Source of the DNA: Kuafuiihalomonas sp050331295
Lineage (GTDB): Bacteria > Myxococcota > Kuafuiibacteriia > Kuafuiibacteriales > Kuafuiibacteriaceae
Assembly: GCA_050331295.1 (NCBI GenBank)
Contig: JBHJGZ010000001.1
Span: forward strand, 372,001 to 436,000
Direction: 5' to 3'
DNA: 64,000 nt
Below, piece after piece: positions 9,004-17,224 of the stretch. The first letter of the stretch is position 1, and each line of letters begins with the position of its first letter. A program made the translations under genes and the position numbers. The notes under the pieces are model-generated. The model was not told the DNA's origin. It saw only the letters and a list, made by a program, of their open reading frames with translations, and searched no databases.

Positions 9004-10493
9004 GCCGGAAGGGGAATCTGGGTCCGAGCCGCGCCGCGCTCGGCCGGACCGACTTGGTTGTACGGCGTTCCGCTGAGCCGCCGAATCACGCTTCGCGTCT
9101 TCTGGCTCAAGTAGCAGCTGGTGAAGGAGAAGGCGATCTTCGGGTCCAGATACGGATTCTTGAGTCCGCCTAGACTCACCAAGGTCAAGACCTGCTCGGA
9201 GACGCTGACCGGACAGCCGGGGATGCGCAGAATGTCCTCTTTTCGATTGAAGAACAGATTGCTCCCTACCTTGAGCATCTTTTGAAAGATGTCTTCATAT
9301 CGGGCATCGAGGGGTTCTCGGGTGGAACGGTCACGATAGATGCTGTCGATCTTCACCAGGGCGTCGCCCACGGTGCCCTCGTATTGGGTGCAGTCTCCCA
9401 TGAAGACTACTTTCTCCCCCGGATTGGCGTTTATGGGACCCTCGTAGTGGCCAAAGACCACATGGAGGGGAGGAAGCTTCTCGTCGGTTTTGCGGTCGAA
9501 GATCCGAAGGATTTCGATCGCTTCCTCCATCGCCCCCGGACAACCACCCCAGCAATACGCCTTGTCGGCGCCGGGTGGCCGCCCACCGTAAGCGCGGATC
9601 TTCGTGCCTTCGAAGTAGTCTTCCACGCGGATCAGTCCGACCCGAAATCCTTCCGCCTTCTGTTGTGCCTTCTCCAGCGAGATGTCGCCCTCGATCCGAA
9701 TCGAATCCAAGTCGACGGCGCCGAACCCGGCCTCGTGGGCAAAGCGGATGTGCTCCACCTCCAGCGGCTCCACACCGATGATCCGGCAGCACACCGCATC
9801 CAGAGCCAGCTGATTGTTGCTCATGATGATGAGACCCAAGTCGAAGGGCAGGGGGGTGAGCATTCGGCCTTCCCCCGCGGTGATCGCATCCACCGCCACG
9901 AACTGAGGCTGGAGAACATACTGAAGGTCCCGGACCTTCTCATTCAGGAGGTGGTCGTGGTCGATCAAACGGTGCCGGTCATCCTGGATGCCGATGTAGT
10001 TCTTCATACCGAAAGTGACGGTGGTCCAAGGGTGCGCCTTGAACTTCGGGCAGTTCACGAAGAAGTCGGCTTCGGCGACCGGTGCCGGAGTATAGATCCG
10101 GTCGCGAAGGCGGTCTGGATGTGCCAACGGGATCTCGACCTGTTGCACCTCGTCGAAGTGATGAAGTCTCACGCCCCCCACGCGCTTTGCGACGCCGTAG
10201 TAGCCGGCGTGTCGAAACGTATACCGAGTGGGTACGGTGATGCCGCTTCGTTCGCCGACGGCGAGTTCGGTGATGCCGCCATCTCGGTCCTTGAGTGCAC
10301 GCAAGACGCCCTCCGCGAACTCGGGCCGGGTGAAGGCGTTTTCGAAGAATGGGCCGGCGGAGACCAGGTTGGGTTTCACCAGGGTCTTACCGGAAGGACG
10401 AAGCCCCAGCGTGTCGAGGCCCGACCGGACGATGCGGCGGATCGCTTCCACGTCGTAGCGCGGACAGGAGTGGATGATCACGGTGGGCTTCAC
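8997..10493 (-). CDS. DUF362 domain-containing protein
   Basis: A 498-residue protein of the DUF362 family, whose biochemical role is not established. The N-terminus (MKPTVIIHSCPRYD, then LVKPNLVS and GERSG) and the segment FFVNCPKFKAHPWTTVTFGMKNYIG are the typical DUF362 core, with conserved Lys, Asn and Gly positions. A CxxxC pair (AYCWGGCPG) and GCPVSVSEQ lie in the C-terminal part. Some relatives carry a ferredoxin domain; none is seen here. It lies 52 bases downstream of the dihydroorotate-dehydrogenase-like gene, so the pair is probably co-transcribed and may share a redox role. Confidence 0.85.
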   Translation of the reverse strand: MKPTVIIHSCPRYDVEAIRRIVRSGLDTLGLRPSGKTLVKPNLVSAGPFFENAFTRPEFAEGVLRALKDRDGGITELAVGERSGITVPTRYTFRHAGYYGVAKRVGGVRLHHFDEVQQVEIPLAHPDRLRDRIYTPAPVAEADFFVNCPKFKAHPWTTVTFGMKNYIGIQDDRHRLIDHDHLLNEKVRDLQYVLQPQFVAVDAITAGEGRMLTPLPFDLGLIIMSNNQLALDAVCCRIIGVEPLEVEHIRFAHEAGFGAVDLDSIRIEGDISLEKAQQKAEGFRVGLIRVEDYFEGTKIRAYGGRPPGADKAYCWGGCPGAMEEAIEILRIFDRKTDEKLPPLHVVFGHYEGPINANPGEKVVFMGDCTQYEGTVGDALVKIDSIYRDRSTREPLDARYEDIFQKMLKVGSNLFFNRKEDILRIPGCPVSVSEQVLTLVSLGGLKNPYLDPKIAFSFTSCYLSQKTRSVIRRLSGTPYNQVGPAERGAARTQIPLPAQ

Positions 10494-10545
10494 GGTGGGG
10501 AGAGCCTAGTGCCCCCACCACGAAGTTCAAATCGCTTCCCGCCGA

Positions 10546-11541
10546 CTAGCCGCGGTTGAGGCTCTCGGGATCCCAACTTTCCAGGGTCCGGAGGTACTGA
10601 ACCCGCTCCAGTCCCTCGGTGTGAATCAGAGGGCGCTCCCGGAGTTCGTCGAAGTTTTTCAGGTCGTGGGCCACCATCCAGGTAAAAATGTCCTGCTCGA
10701 TTCGCTTGACCTGGTCGAGACCCTTGGAGAGCAGCGTGGAGCAGAGCATCGCCACCCGGGCCCCCACGCGAAGAAGCTTCAGGACGTCTTCACCCGAATG
10801 GACCCCACCCGTGGCGGCGTAGTCACAGGGAACCGCTCGGGACAGGAGTCCAATCCACTGAATGCGGGCCAGCACCTCCTCGGAGGTGGAGAGGTTCACC
10901 CGAGGCTCGATCTGGTCCGATTCGAGGTCGACGTCGGGTTGGTAGAAGCGATTGAAGAGGACGAGTCCCTTGGCTCCGGCGTCCACCAGACGACGAGCCA
11001 TGTGGGGAAGGCTGCTGAAGTACGGGCTCAGCTTGACCGACACCGGAATGTCCAGAGCCGTCGCGAACTGGTCCACCATCTTGACATATCGGTCTTCGAT
11101 CTCCGCCGCGCTCACGTTGGGGTCGGTCGGAAGCTCGTAGAGATTGAGTTCGACCGCATCGGCTCCGACGTCCTGGAGCAACTTGGCGTATCGGCTCCAC
11201 TCCGTCGACTTCACCGCGTTCACGCTGGCGATGATCGGGATGTCGACGGCACGTTTGCAGGCGTCGAGGTGAAGCAGATATCCCGGTGGCCCGAGCCGAA
11301 GCCGCTCACTGTTGCCAAGCGAAGAAATGACGTTTGCGTAGCTCTCCCCCTGACTGAGCTTTTTCATCAGCTGCGTGTGATCGTTCTCCAGCTGCTCTTC
11401 GAAGATGGAGAACAGCACCACCGCGCCGAGCCCGGCTCGTTCCATCGATTTGACGCCGTCCAGCGTGGTCGACAAGGGGCTTGAGGATGCGACCAGAGGG
11501 CTCCGCAGTTCGAGACCGAGGTAAGAAGTCGAAAACGCCAT
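10546..11541 (-). CDS. Dihydroorotate dehydrogenase-like FMN protein
   Basis: A 331-residue TIM-barrel protein resembling class 1 dihydroorotate dehydrogenases. Visible elements are the start STSYLGLELRSPLVASSSPLS, VELNLYELP, SVKLSPYFSS (phosphate/FMN-side strand), KGLVLFNRF and the C-terminal AATGGVHSGEDVLKLLRVGA phosphate-binding region. This subgroup is often found next to pyruvate:ferredoxin oxidoreductase genes and is not thought to be the pyrimidine-pathway enzyme. I see no pyr gene nearby. It is the first gene of a probable two-gene operon with the DUF362 protein. Confidence 0.85.
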   Translation of the reverse strand: MAFSTSYLGLELRSPLVASSSPLSTTLDGVKSMERAGLGAVVLFSIFEEQLENDHTQLMKKLSQGESYANVISSLGNSERLRLGPPGYLLHLDACKRAVDIPIIASVNAVKSTEWSRYAKLLQDVGADAVELNLYELPTDPNVSAAEIEDRYVKMVDQFATALDIPVSVKLSPYFSSLPHMARRLVDAGAKGLVLFNRFYQPDVDLESDQIEPRVNLSTSEEVLARIQWIGLLSRAVPCDYAATGGVHSGEDVLKLLRVGARVAMLCSTLLSKGLDQVKRIEQDIFTWMVAHDLKNFDELRERPLIHTEGLERVQYLRTLESWDPESLNRG

Positions 11542-11928
11542 CACGGAACTCCGATCACCAGGGATGAAACATTCGTGCCAGCAAGTTGAAGGTCGCCGGC
11601 GGGGTCGCCTCCGATCCGTCGCTACGATTCCGTAACCGGACGCGTGGACGCTCGTCACCGGTGCCGGCCCGACCGCCGCCGGCCCGACCGTCCGACCGCC
11701 CGGCCGTGGGACCCTTCGACCGTCCGACGGCCCGCGAGACGAACTTTGGGGTGCCACACGGGACCATCGGGCTCGCGGGTGCACGTTTCGCGAGATGGGA
11801 GGCCAGCAGCGCCATGCTCCGGGGGAATTTCGGCGCCGGCCCGTCGACGGTTTCGCGGTGATCCGAAAAACATGACGCGCCGGTGCAACTGCTTTGACGG
11901 CCGAGGAGGTGATGGCCATGATTCCAAT
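11542..11928. repeat. GC-rich intergenic stretch with short direct repeats
   Basis: No convincing coding region lies here. Between 11660 and 11730 the sequence is almost pure G/C and repetitive: GGCCCGACCG occurs at 11666-11675 and 11681-11690, and CGACCGTCCGAC occurs at 11685-11696 and again at 11717-11728. It must contain the promoter of the leftward dihydroorotate-dehydrogenase-like gene, but I cannot pick out -35/-10 boxes. A strong GAGGAGGTG-ATG at 11903-11914 opens a 45-codon ORF in another frame from the downstream gene. Confidence 0.5.
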
Positions 11929-12546
11929 ATGGGCGCTTTTAGGGTCAACCACGCTCGAATCGGTCAAAGCGCACGGTCGGAGCGGGCGGTTCAAATGGTC
12001 GACCGGCTGCTGGATGGCGCACCGCAATACGACGTCTACGGCGTCTTGTTGACCCAGCTGCTCCACATCTCCGAAGCCGTCGACGCGGCGCTTGCGCGTC
12101 AGACTTCATCGTTTCTTCGGGGCGTGGACATCGGACGCATGACCCATCGATTGGCGGTCGAACTCCAGGCGATAGGGAAAGATACGGTGAGGACCGGACG
12201 GGAGCCCGTCAACTTGTTGGACGCTGCGAGGACCCTGATTCTGCGATGCCGAACCGTCGAAAAGGAAGAGCCACTTCTTCTTCTCGCCCACGATTTCGCG
12301 CGAGCCAGTCGCGATCCCGGTGGGGTCGGATGTGCAGGTCAACTTGCACGACTGATCTTGGACGCGCCGGCCGACCATCTCCGGGTCGGCTACCTTCCGG
12401 ATCCGTTCGAGCCGTTCTTTCAAGCCACTGCGCAGCTCGACCTTCCCGCGATGCTCCGTCGGCGGCTTCGGGAAGAGGGAGCCGGGGTGCAAAGTCTCAA
12501 TCTTCGCCTGGTCCGCGAGCTTCATCAGGTTTACATCGCCAGCTGA
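11929..12546 (+). CDS. Hypothetical protein
   Basis: I do not recognise this protein. From ATG 11929 it is 205 residues, helical and charged, without membrane segment or signal peptide. The third codon positions are GC-rich, as in neighbouring genes, which supports real coding. A Cys pair (RCRTVEKE, VGCAGQ) is present but no clear metal motif. The start is uncertain: ATG 11872 would add an odd Cys/Gly-rich leader. The best Shine-Dalgarno in the area (GAGGAGGTG) serves an ATG at 11912 in a different frame that stops after 45 codons. It is followed by a perfect hairpin at 12558-12579. Confidence 0.45.
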   Translation: MGAFRVNHARIGQSARSERAVQMVDRLLDGAPQYDVYGVLLTQLLHISEAVDAALARQTSSFLRGVDIGRMTHRLAVELQAIGKDTVRTGREPVNLLDAARTLILRCRTVEKEEPLLLLAHDFARASRDPGGVGCAGQLARLILDAPADHLRVGYLPDPFEPFFQATAQLDLPAMLRRRLREEGAGVQSLNLRLVRELHQVYIAS

Positions 12547-12557
12547 GAGCGCTCCTC

Positions 12558-12579
12558 TTCCGACGGTCTTCCGTCGGAA
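12558..12579. terminator. Perfect 9-bp hairpin, possible terminator
   Basis: TTCCGACGG and its exact complement flank a TCTT loop 12 bases after the upstream stop codon. An A-rich run follows and a T-run (12597-12601) comes 18 bases later, within a second weak AAAAATC/GATTTTT dyad. The lack of an immediate T-run makes this a non-canonical terminator. It separates the unknown gene from the peptide transporter. Confidence 0.5.
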
Positions 12580-12661
12580 AAAATCAATGATTTCAGATTT
12601 TTAGGTGTGACTTGCTCCTGTCGACCCAACCGGTACACTCCCGCGTCACGTCCGCTTCACC

Positions 12662-14602
12662 ATGACCGCTGCTGCTGAATTGCGCGAAGAGCGCACCCTG
12701 TTTGGTCACCCCACAGGTCTGTTCACCCTCTTTTTCGCCGAGATGTGGGAGCGCTTCTCCTACTACGGCATGCGCGCGCTCTTGGTCTTCTACATGATCA
12801 AGGGCTTCCTCAAGTACCAGGATACCCAGGCGTATGCCGTGTACGGCGCCTACACGGCGCTGGTGTACGCCACGCCGTTCATCGGCGGCATGCTGGCGGA
12901 CCGGCTGCTCGGTGCCCGGAAGGCGGTGGTGCTCGGGGGCCTTTTGATGGCTGCCGGCCACCTGACCATGTCCTTCGAGAACAAGCCGGCCTTCTTCACC
13001 GCCCTCGCGCTGCTGGTGGTGGGCAACGGATTTTTCAAGCCCAACATCTCCACCATCGTCGGGACCTTGTACCGAGACGGAAGCCCGAAGCGGGATGGCG
13101 GCTTCACCATCTTCTACATGGGTATCAATCTGGGGGCGGCGATGGCTCCGCTCTTGTGCGGATACATCGGAGAGACCTATGGCTGGCACTACGGCTTTGG
13201 CCTGGCCACCATCGGGATGCTCATCGGCGTGGCGGTCTTCGTGGCGCCCACCGTCGTCACCCAGCTTCTGATCCTGGGAGGCGCCATCCCATCTGCCGTG
13301 GTCATGGTGTCCCAGCCCAACGACCCCTGGACCTTCGGGGTGGTGTCCTTCGTGGCCCTGGCCCTGGTGGTGGCGGCGCTGATCTCGGTCGTGGCGCTAT
13401 CTCGCGGAGGCCTACCGGAATGGGCCGGGGCGCCGAAGAATCCGGAGTTTCTGCGTCGGAAGTACTTCGGACTTCGCGCCGAGTATTGGGTTTACATCGG
13501 AAGCCTGTTGGCGGTGCCGCTGATCGCGCTGGTGGTGGGCCGCAACGAGATCGCCGGGTGGTGTCTGTTCATCTTCGGAGGCCTGGCGTTTCTGTCGCTG
13601 GTCATGCGAGCCACCACCTCTCAGAAGATCGAGCGGGAACGCATGTTCGTCGTTCTCGTCCTCCTCTTCTTCTCGATGCTCTTCTGGGCGTTCTTCGAGC
13701 AAGCCGGAAGCTCGATGAACAACTTCGCCGACCGAAACGTCGACCGAGTGCGCGAAGAGCAGGTGGTGACGGAAGCAGACATCGGCTCGACCCTGACCCT
13801 GACCCTTTCTCAAGAGCAGCTCGGCCATCGCAATGGCGAGCAGCTCATCACCATGGATGTGCTGACCGAAGCCCGCGCATCGGGAAACGTGGAAGTCCAG
13901 TGGCAGGTGGATGAAGACGATGTGGGCATGGGCATCGAAGGGGCCGAGGTTCCGGCGTCGGTCTTTCAGGCCGCCAACCCGATCTTCATCCTGGTGTTTG
14001 GTCTGGCGTTCACCGCTCTCTGGGGGTTTTTGGGCACGCGAGGCTGGGAGCCCAGCACCCCTTTCAAGTTCTCCCTGGGGCTGCTGCAGCTGGGGCTCGG
14101 TTTTGGAGCGCTCTGGTACGGGGCGGTGCTCGCGAACGGACGCGGCATGGTGGGGGTTCAGTGGCTGCTTCTGGGGTACATGCTCCACACCACCGGCGAG
14201 CTCTGCCTTTCGCCGGTGGGCCTCTCGATGATCACCAAGCTTTCACCCAGCAAGATCGTGAGCACGGTGATGGGCGCATGGTTTTTGGCGACTGCCTTCT
14301 CCAATTACCTTGCAGGCTTGATTGCAACGTTCACCGGCGTGGGTCACGGAGGTGACGGCGAGACGATATCCATTCCGCCGCCCATCGAAACGGTGGGCAT
14401 TTACGGCGACGTGTTCGGGAAGATTGCGCTGACCGCCATCATATCCGCCCTCATTTGCTTCATCCTGTCTCCGATCCTCACCAAGTGGATGCACGAGGGT
14501 GAGGTGGGAGAAAGCGAGGACCCGGCCACCGCCGATCCCCGCGAGCGTCGGTTCGACGATGCTCCGGCGCCGGTATCGGCCCGTCAGGCCGACGCGACCT
14601 GA
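12662..14602 (+). CDS. POT/PTR family proton-dependent peptide transporter
   Basis: An inner-membrane major-facilitator protein importing di- and tripeptides with protons. The E27-x-x-E30-R31 motif (EMWERFSYYG) on helix 1 is the family signature for proton coupling and substrate binding. GNGFFKPNISTIVG and FYMGINLGA are the PTR2 signatures. GYMLHTTGELCLSPVGLSM on the late helices holds the conserved glutamate. At 646 residues it is longer than usual bacterial POT proteins (about 450-520). The extra length is a polar, beta-rich insertion at roughly 355-440 between two helices, plus a charged C-terminal tail. Confidence 0.95.
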   Translation: MTAAAELREERTLFGHPTGLFTLFFAEMWERFSYYGMRALLVFYMIKGFLKYQDTQAYAVYGAYTALVYATPFIGGMLADRLLGARKAVVLGGLLMAAGHLTMSFENKPAFFTALALLVVGNGFFKPNISTIVGTLYRDGSPKRDGGFTIFYMGINLGAAMAPLLCGYIGETYGWHYGFGLATIGMLIGVAVFVAPTVVTQLLILGGAIPSAVVMVSQPNDPWTFGVVSFVALALVVAALISVVALSRGGLPEWAGAPKNPEFLRRKYFGLRAEYWVYIGSLLAVPLIALVVGRNEIAGWCLFIFGGLAFLSLVMRATTSQKIERERMFVVLVLLFFSMLFWAFFEQAGSSMNNFADRNVDRVREEQVVTEADIGSTLTLTLSQEQLGHRNGEQLITMDVLTEARASGNVEVQWQVDEDDVGMGIEGAEVPASVFQAANPIFILVFGLAFTALWGFLGTRGWEPSTPFKFSLGLLQLGLGFGALWYGAVLANGRGMVGVQWLLLGYMLHTTGELCLSPVGLSMITKLSPSKIVSTVMGAWFLATAFSNYLAGLIATFTGVGHGGDGETISIPPPIETVGIYGDVFGKIALTAIISALICFILSPILTKWMHEGEVGESEDPATADPRERRFDDAPAPVSARQADAT

Positions 14603-14617
14603 GGCGACGGGCGGACT

Positions 14618-15274
14618 TCAGGCGCCGTTCTGGCCGTCGGTTCCGGTTCGGCTGCGGCTGCCCTGCGAATCGTCTGGGCCGTCCGCCGGCGCATCGGGCT
14701 GAGAAGCTGGGTCGACGTCCAGGACGGGTCCCGGGGGCCGGCGCGGGCCGGGTCGTCCGAACGGTGAGCCCGGGGCTCCTCCGTGAGGGAAACCGTCCAT
14801 CCCGTGGATGCCCCCCATTCGGTCAACCGGATCGACCCGGATCTGGGTGACGCGGATGGAGCCCTGCCGGACGGAGCGCTCGAAGTGGCGACGCAGGCCG
14901 CCTTTCAGGATCTTCCGCGTCCCGGGGATGAGACACGCGAATCCGAACAGGTCGGTCAAGATACCCGGCGTGATGAGAAGCGCCCCGGCGAAGAGGATCA
15001 TGGCTCCGTCCACCAGCTGATCGGTGGGCATCTCCCCACGGGCGCTGCGGGCCTGAATCTCCCGGAATGTGCGAAGCCCTTCACTCTTGGCGAGGCTGGC
15101 GCCGACGATTCCGGTCCCCACGACCAGGGCGAGTGTCGGCAGCACCCCGAGGAAACTCCCGACCTGGATCAGGAGGCCGAGTTCGATGGCCGGGATCAAA
15201 ATGAACAGGAGAACGAGGGTGCCCATGCCGAGGAACGAGGGCATCGCGGTCGGGCGCGACTTGTCAAAAGGCAT
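14618..15274 (-). CDS. fxsA: FxsA family membrane protein
   Basis: A 218-residue inner-membrane protein of the FxsA family, named for relief of F-plasmid exclusion of phage T7 when overexpressed in E. coli. Helices are LVLLFILIPAIELGLLIQVG and LPTLALVVGTGIVGASLA, then the conserved LVDGAMILFAGALLITPGILTD block. The C-terminal 70 residues are Pro/Gly/Asp-rich and probably disordered. The start is uncertain: ATG 15274 follows AGAGGG closely, while ATG 15244 gives a more family-like N-terminus (MPSFLGMGTLV). It is convergent with the peptide transporter, with 15 bases between stops. Confidence 0.88.
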   Translation of the reverse strand: MPFDKSRPTAMPSFLGMGTLVLLFILIPAIELGLLIQVGSFLGVLPTLALVVGTGIVGASLAKSEGLRTFREIQARSARGEMPTDQLVDGAMILFAGALLITPGILTDLFGFACLIPGTRKILKGGLRRHFERSVRQGSIRVTQIRVDPVDRMGGIHGMDGFPHGGAPGSPFGRPGPRRPPGPVLDVDPASQPDAPADGPDDSQGSRSRTGTDGQNGA

Positions 15275-15299
15275 CGCCCTCTATCGGCCGGCGACGGGC

Positions 15300-16511
15300 T
15301 CAGGGCCGCGAACCGGGCATCGACCCAAAGGATGAACCCTCGGTCCCGAGAAATGCCTGCTCCGATTCGGTGCTCTCGCGCCCCAGCAGGACGTTTCGGT
15401 GGGGGAAGCGACCGAACCTTTCGATGATGTCTCGATGGCGGCGCGCGTAGCCGACGTAGCGGCGGATCCGTTCTCGGTGCCGAGCCGGCGCCGAGGCCTG
15501 AAATCGTTCGAACAGCTCGATGCAGCGCTCCTGATGGCTCAGGTCTTCGCTGTGCATCAGCGGCATGTATACGAAACCTCGCTGGTCTCCGGGCATCCGC
15601 TCGTCCCACCCTCGGTCGATGGTGTCCAAGGCGACCGCTCGCGCCCTGGAGTCGCCGTGGAGCATCCGGGGCGTGCCCCGGTGAAGATTGCGGCTGAACT
15701 GATCCAACACGATGATGTAAGCGACTCGACCGGTCCTGGACTGAACCCACGGGTCCAGGCCGCCGGCCAAGGCACGCTCGTGCACCTGGGAAAAACGCTC
15801 GCGGATGAGCCGGTCGAAGGCCTCCTCGCCCTCCCACCAGCGCTCCGGATCAAGCGAAAAGCCGTCGGCATCGGTTTCGGAGCACCAAAACGCCACCACG
15901 CTGGAGGCGAGGGCCTCGTCTTCAAAGCTCCATTCAGTGGCGTGGGTGGGGCCCCGCACGAAGTCGCTCTGCGGCATTCGCGATCGGGGCGCCGTCTCTC
16001 GGGCCTCGAGATCGGCCGGGAGCAGGTCCGATGAGCCTCGATGGCCGACCGCGACCACCGCCATGATGTCCAGGTCCTCCGGGACCTGGCCGGCCTTGCG
16101 TGCCTGTTCCGAGTCGAAGCCCGCCATCTGATGGAGGAACAGCCCGAGCTGGGTCGCTTGAAACGATAAGGCGCCCATGGCGCAGCCGGTATCGTAAGCG
16201 GCGTGGCGGTTCGGCTGGCCGTTCTTCGAGAACGTGGTTCGACAGCACACCAGAAAGAGGACCGGGGCTCTTTGCGCCCAGAGCCGATTCTTTTCGGTCA
16301 AACACGCCACGAGCCCATCCCGGTCCGCGTCGTCTCGCGGCACGATGAAGCACCAAGGCTGTTCGTTGAAGGAAGACGGTGCCCATCGGGCCGCCTCGAA
16401 CAGACGCCGCAGGGTCCAGTCGTCCACCGGGGCTTCGCTGAAGGCGCGGGGACTCCAGCGGTCGACGAGGGGCTCGGCAATGGCGTAGTCGATGGGCGCG
16501 GGCTTGTGCAT
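15300..16511 (-). CDS. Nitroreductase-DUF924 fusion protein
   Basis: A 403-residue two-domain protein. Residues 5-180 are a nitroreductase-family flavin domain: RWSPRAFSEAPV and ARWAPSSFNEQPWCF are FMN-contact signatures, and AAYDTGCAMGALSFQATQLG is the conserved helix. Residues 205-395 are a DUF924 domain, a helical family of unknown function: FWCSETDADG, LDQFSRNLHRG (269-279), YMPLMHSEDL (315-324) and RRHRDIIERFGRFPHRN are all present. Both halves look intact, so this is a true fusion with one start. The nitroreductase part probably reduces a small electrophile with NAD(P)H; the role of the DUF924 part is unknown. Confidence 0.9.
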   Translation of the reverse strand: MHKPAPIDYAIAEPLVDRWSPRAFSEAPVDDWTLRRLFEAARWAPSSFNEQPWCFIVPRDDADRDGLVACLTEKNRLWAQRAPVLFLVCCRTTFSKNGQPNRHAAYDTGCAMGALSFQATQLGLFLHQMAGFDSEQARKAGQVPEDLDIMAVVAVGHRGSSDLLPADLEARETAPRSRMPQSDFVRGPTHATEWSFEDEALASSVVAFWCSETDADGFSLDPERWWEGEEAFDRLIRERFSQVHERALAGGLDPWVQSRTGRVAYIIVLDQFSRNLHRGTPRMLHGDSRARAVALDTIDRGWDERMPGDQRGFVYMPLMHSEDLSHQERCIELFERFQASAPARHRERIRRYVGYARRHRDIIERFGRFPHRNVLLGRESTESEQAFLGTEGSSFGSMPGSRP

Positions 16512-16546
16512 GGCTGCCCCCGGATAGCGTTTCGCGTCGGGGAGGG

Positions 16547-17011
16547 CTACCTCGCCGGGGCTGCCTCGTCGGTCGGAGCTGTCGGGGGCTCCGATGGGAG
16601 CGCATGGTTTTCAAGGTCTTCGGGGCTGATGATCCGGAGTGCGGCTTCGTGGGTGGCCGACGGCACGATGGAGGGCGCCGCCCCGGCCTCCATTGCTTCC
16701 TTCCATCGGGCCGCACAGAGACACCAGCGGTCCCCCGCCTTCAGGCCCGGAAATCGATGCTCCGGGGCTGGACTGACCAGGTCGTTCCCGCGGCCGCGGC
16801 TGAATTCGAGGAAGGCATCGGTGACCTCGGCGCAGACCACGTGGACACCGCGGTCGCTCGGCCCGGTGGTGCAACGTCCATTGCGAAAGAAGCCGGTCAT
16901 CGGTTCAGTGGAGCAGACTTGGAGCGCACTCCCCAGCACGTTGGCCGCGTCGGGACCCTCGGCGGAGGTGCTCGCGACGACCCATGACAGGATGAAGGAT
17001 AAAGCCAGCAT
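16547..17011 (-). CDS. DUF2237 protein with signal peptide
   Basis: A 154-residue protein whose N-terminus (MLALSFILSWVVASTSAEG) looks like a cleavable signal peptide, so it is probably periplasmic. The rest is a DUF2237 domain: MTGFFRNGRCTTGPSDRG, VHVVCAEVT, FLEFSRGRGNDL and GDRWCLCAARWKEAMEAG are the conserved blocks, including several cysteines and a His. The C-terminus is Pro/Ala-rich. A cytoplasmic-type paralogue lies at 19281-19667. Biochemical function is unknown. It is divergent from the cryptochrome gene. Confidence 0.88.
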   Translation of the reverse strand: MLALSFILSWVVASTSAEGPDAANVLGSALQVCSTEPMTGFFRNGRCTTGPSDRGVHVVCAEVTDAFLEFSRGRGNDLVSPAPEHRFPGLKAGDRWCLCAARWKEAMEAGAAPSIVPSATHEAALRIISPEDLENHALPSEPPTAPTDEAAPAR

Positions 17012-17224
17012 GCCGGCGTTCTAGACAAGCGATGCGTCGAAGCAACCGAAAAGCCGTTCTCTCGAGAGAGCGAGAGCCGATCCTCGATTCCGGCCGCCCC
17101 GGCCCCCCGGGCCGTTCCGGTCGTTCGGAAGCCGGCCGAAAGAGAGCATGCTCCCGCAGGCCGAATTCGTGTACGGCCGGATTTGATTTGAAGCGGACCG
17201 GTCCGAGGTGGCTTCCTTTCCCTT
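17012..17224. other. Divergent intergenic region with a perfect palindrome
   Basis: This 213-base gap must hold the promoters of the DUF2237 gene (left) and the cryptochrome gene (right). TCTCTCGAGAGA at 17058-17069 is a perfect 12-base palindrome. TTCGG/CCGAA arms occur near 17130-17150. I see no clear -35/-10 pair. The palindrome is a possible operator, unproven. Confidence 0.4.
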
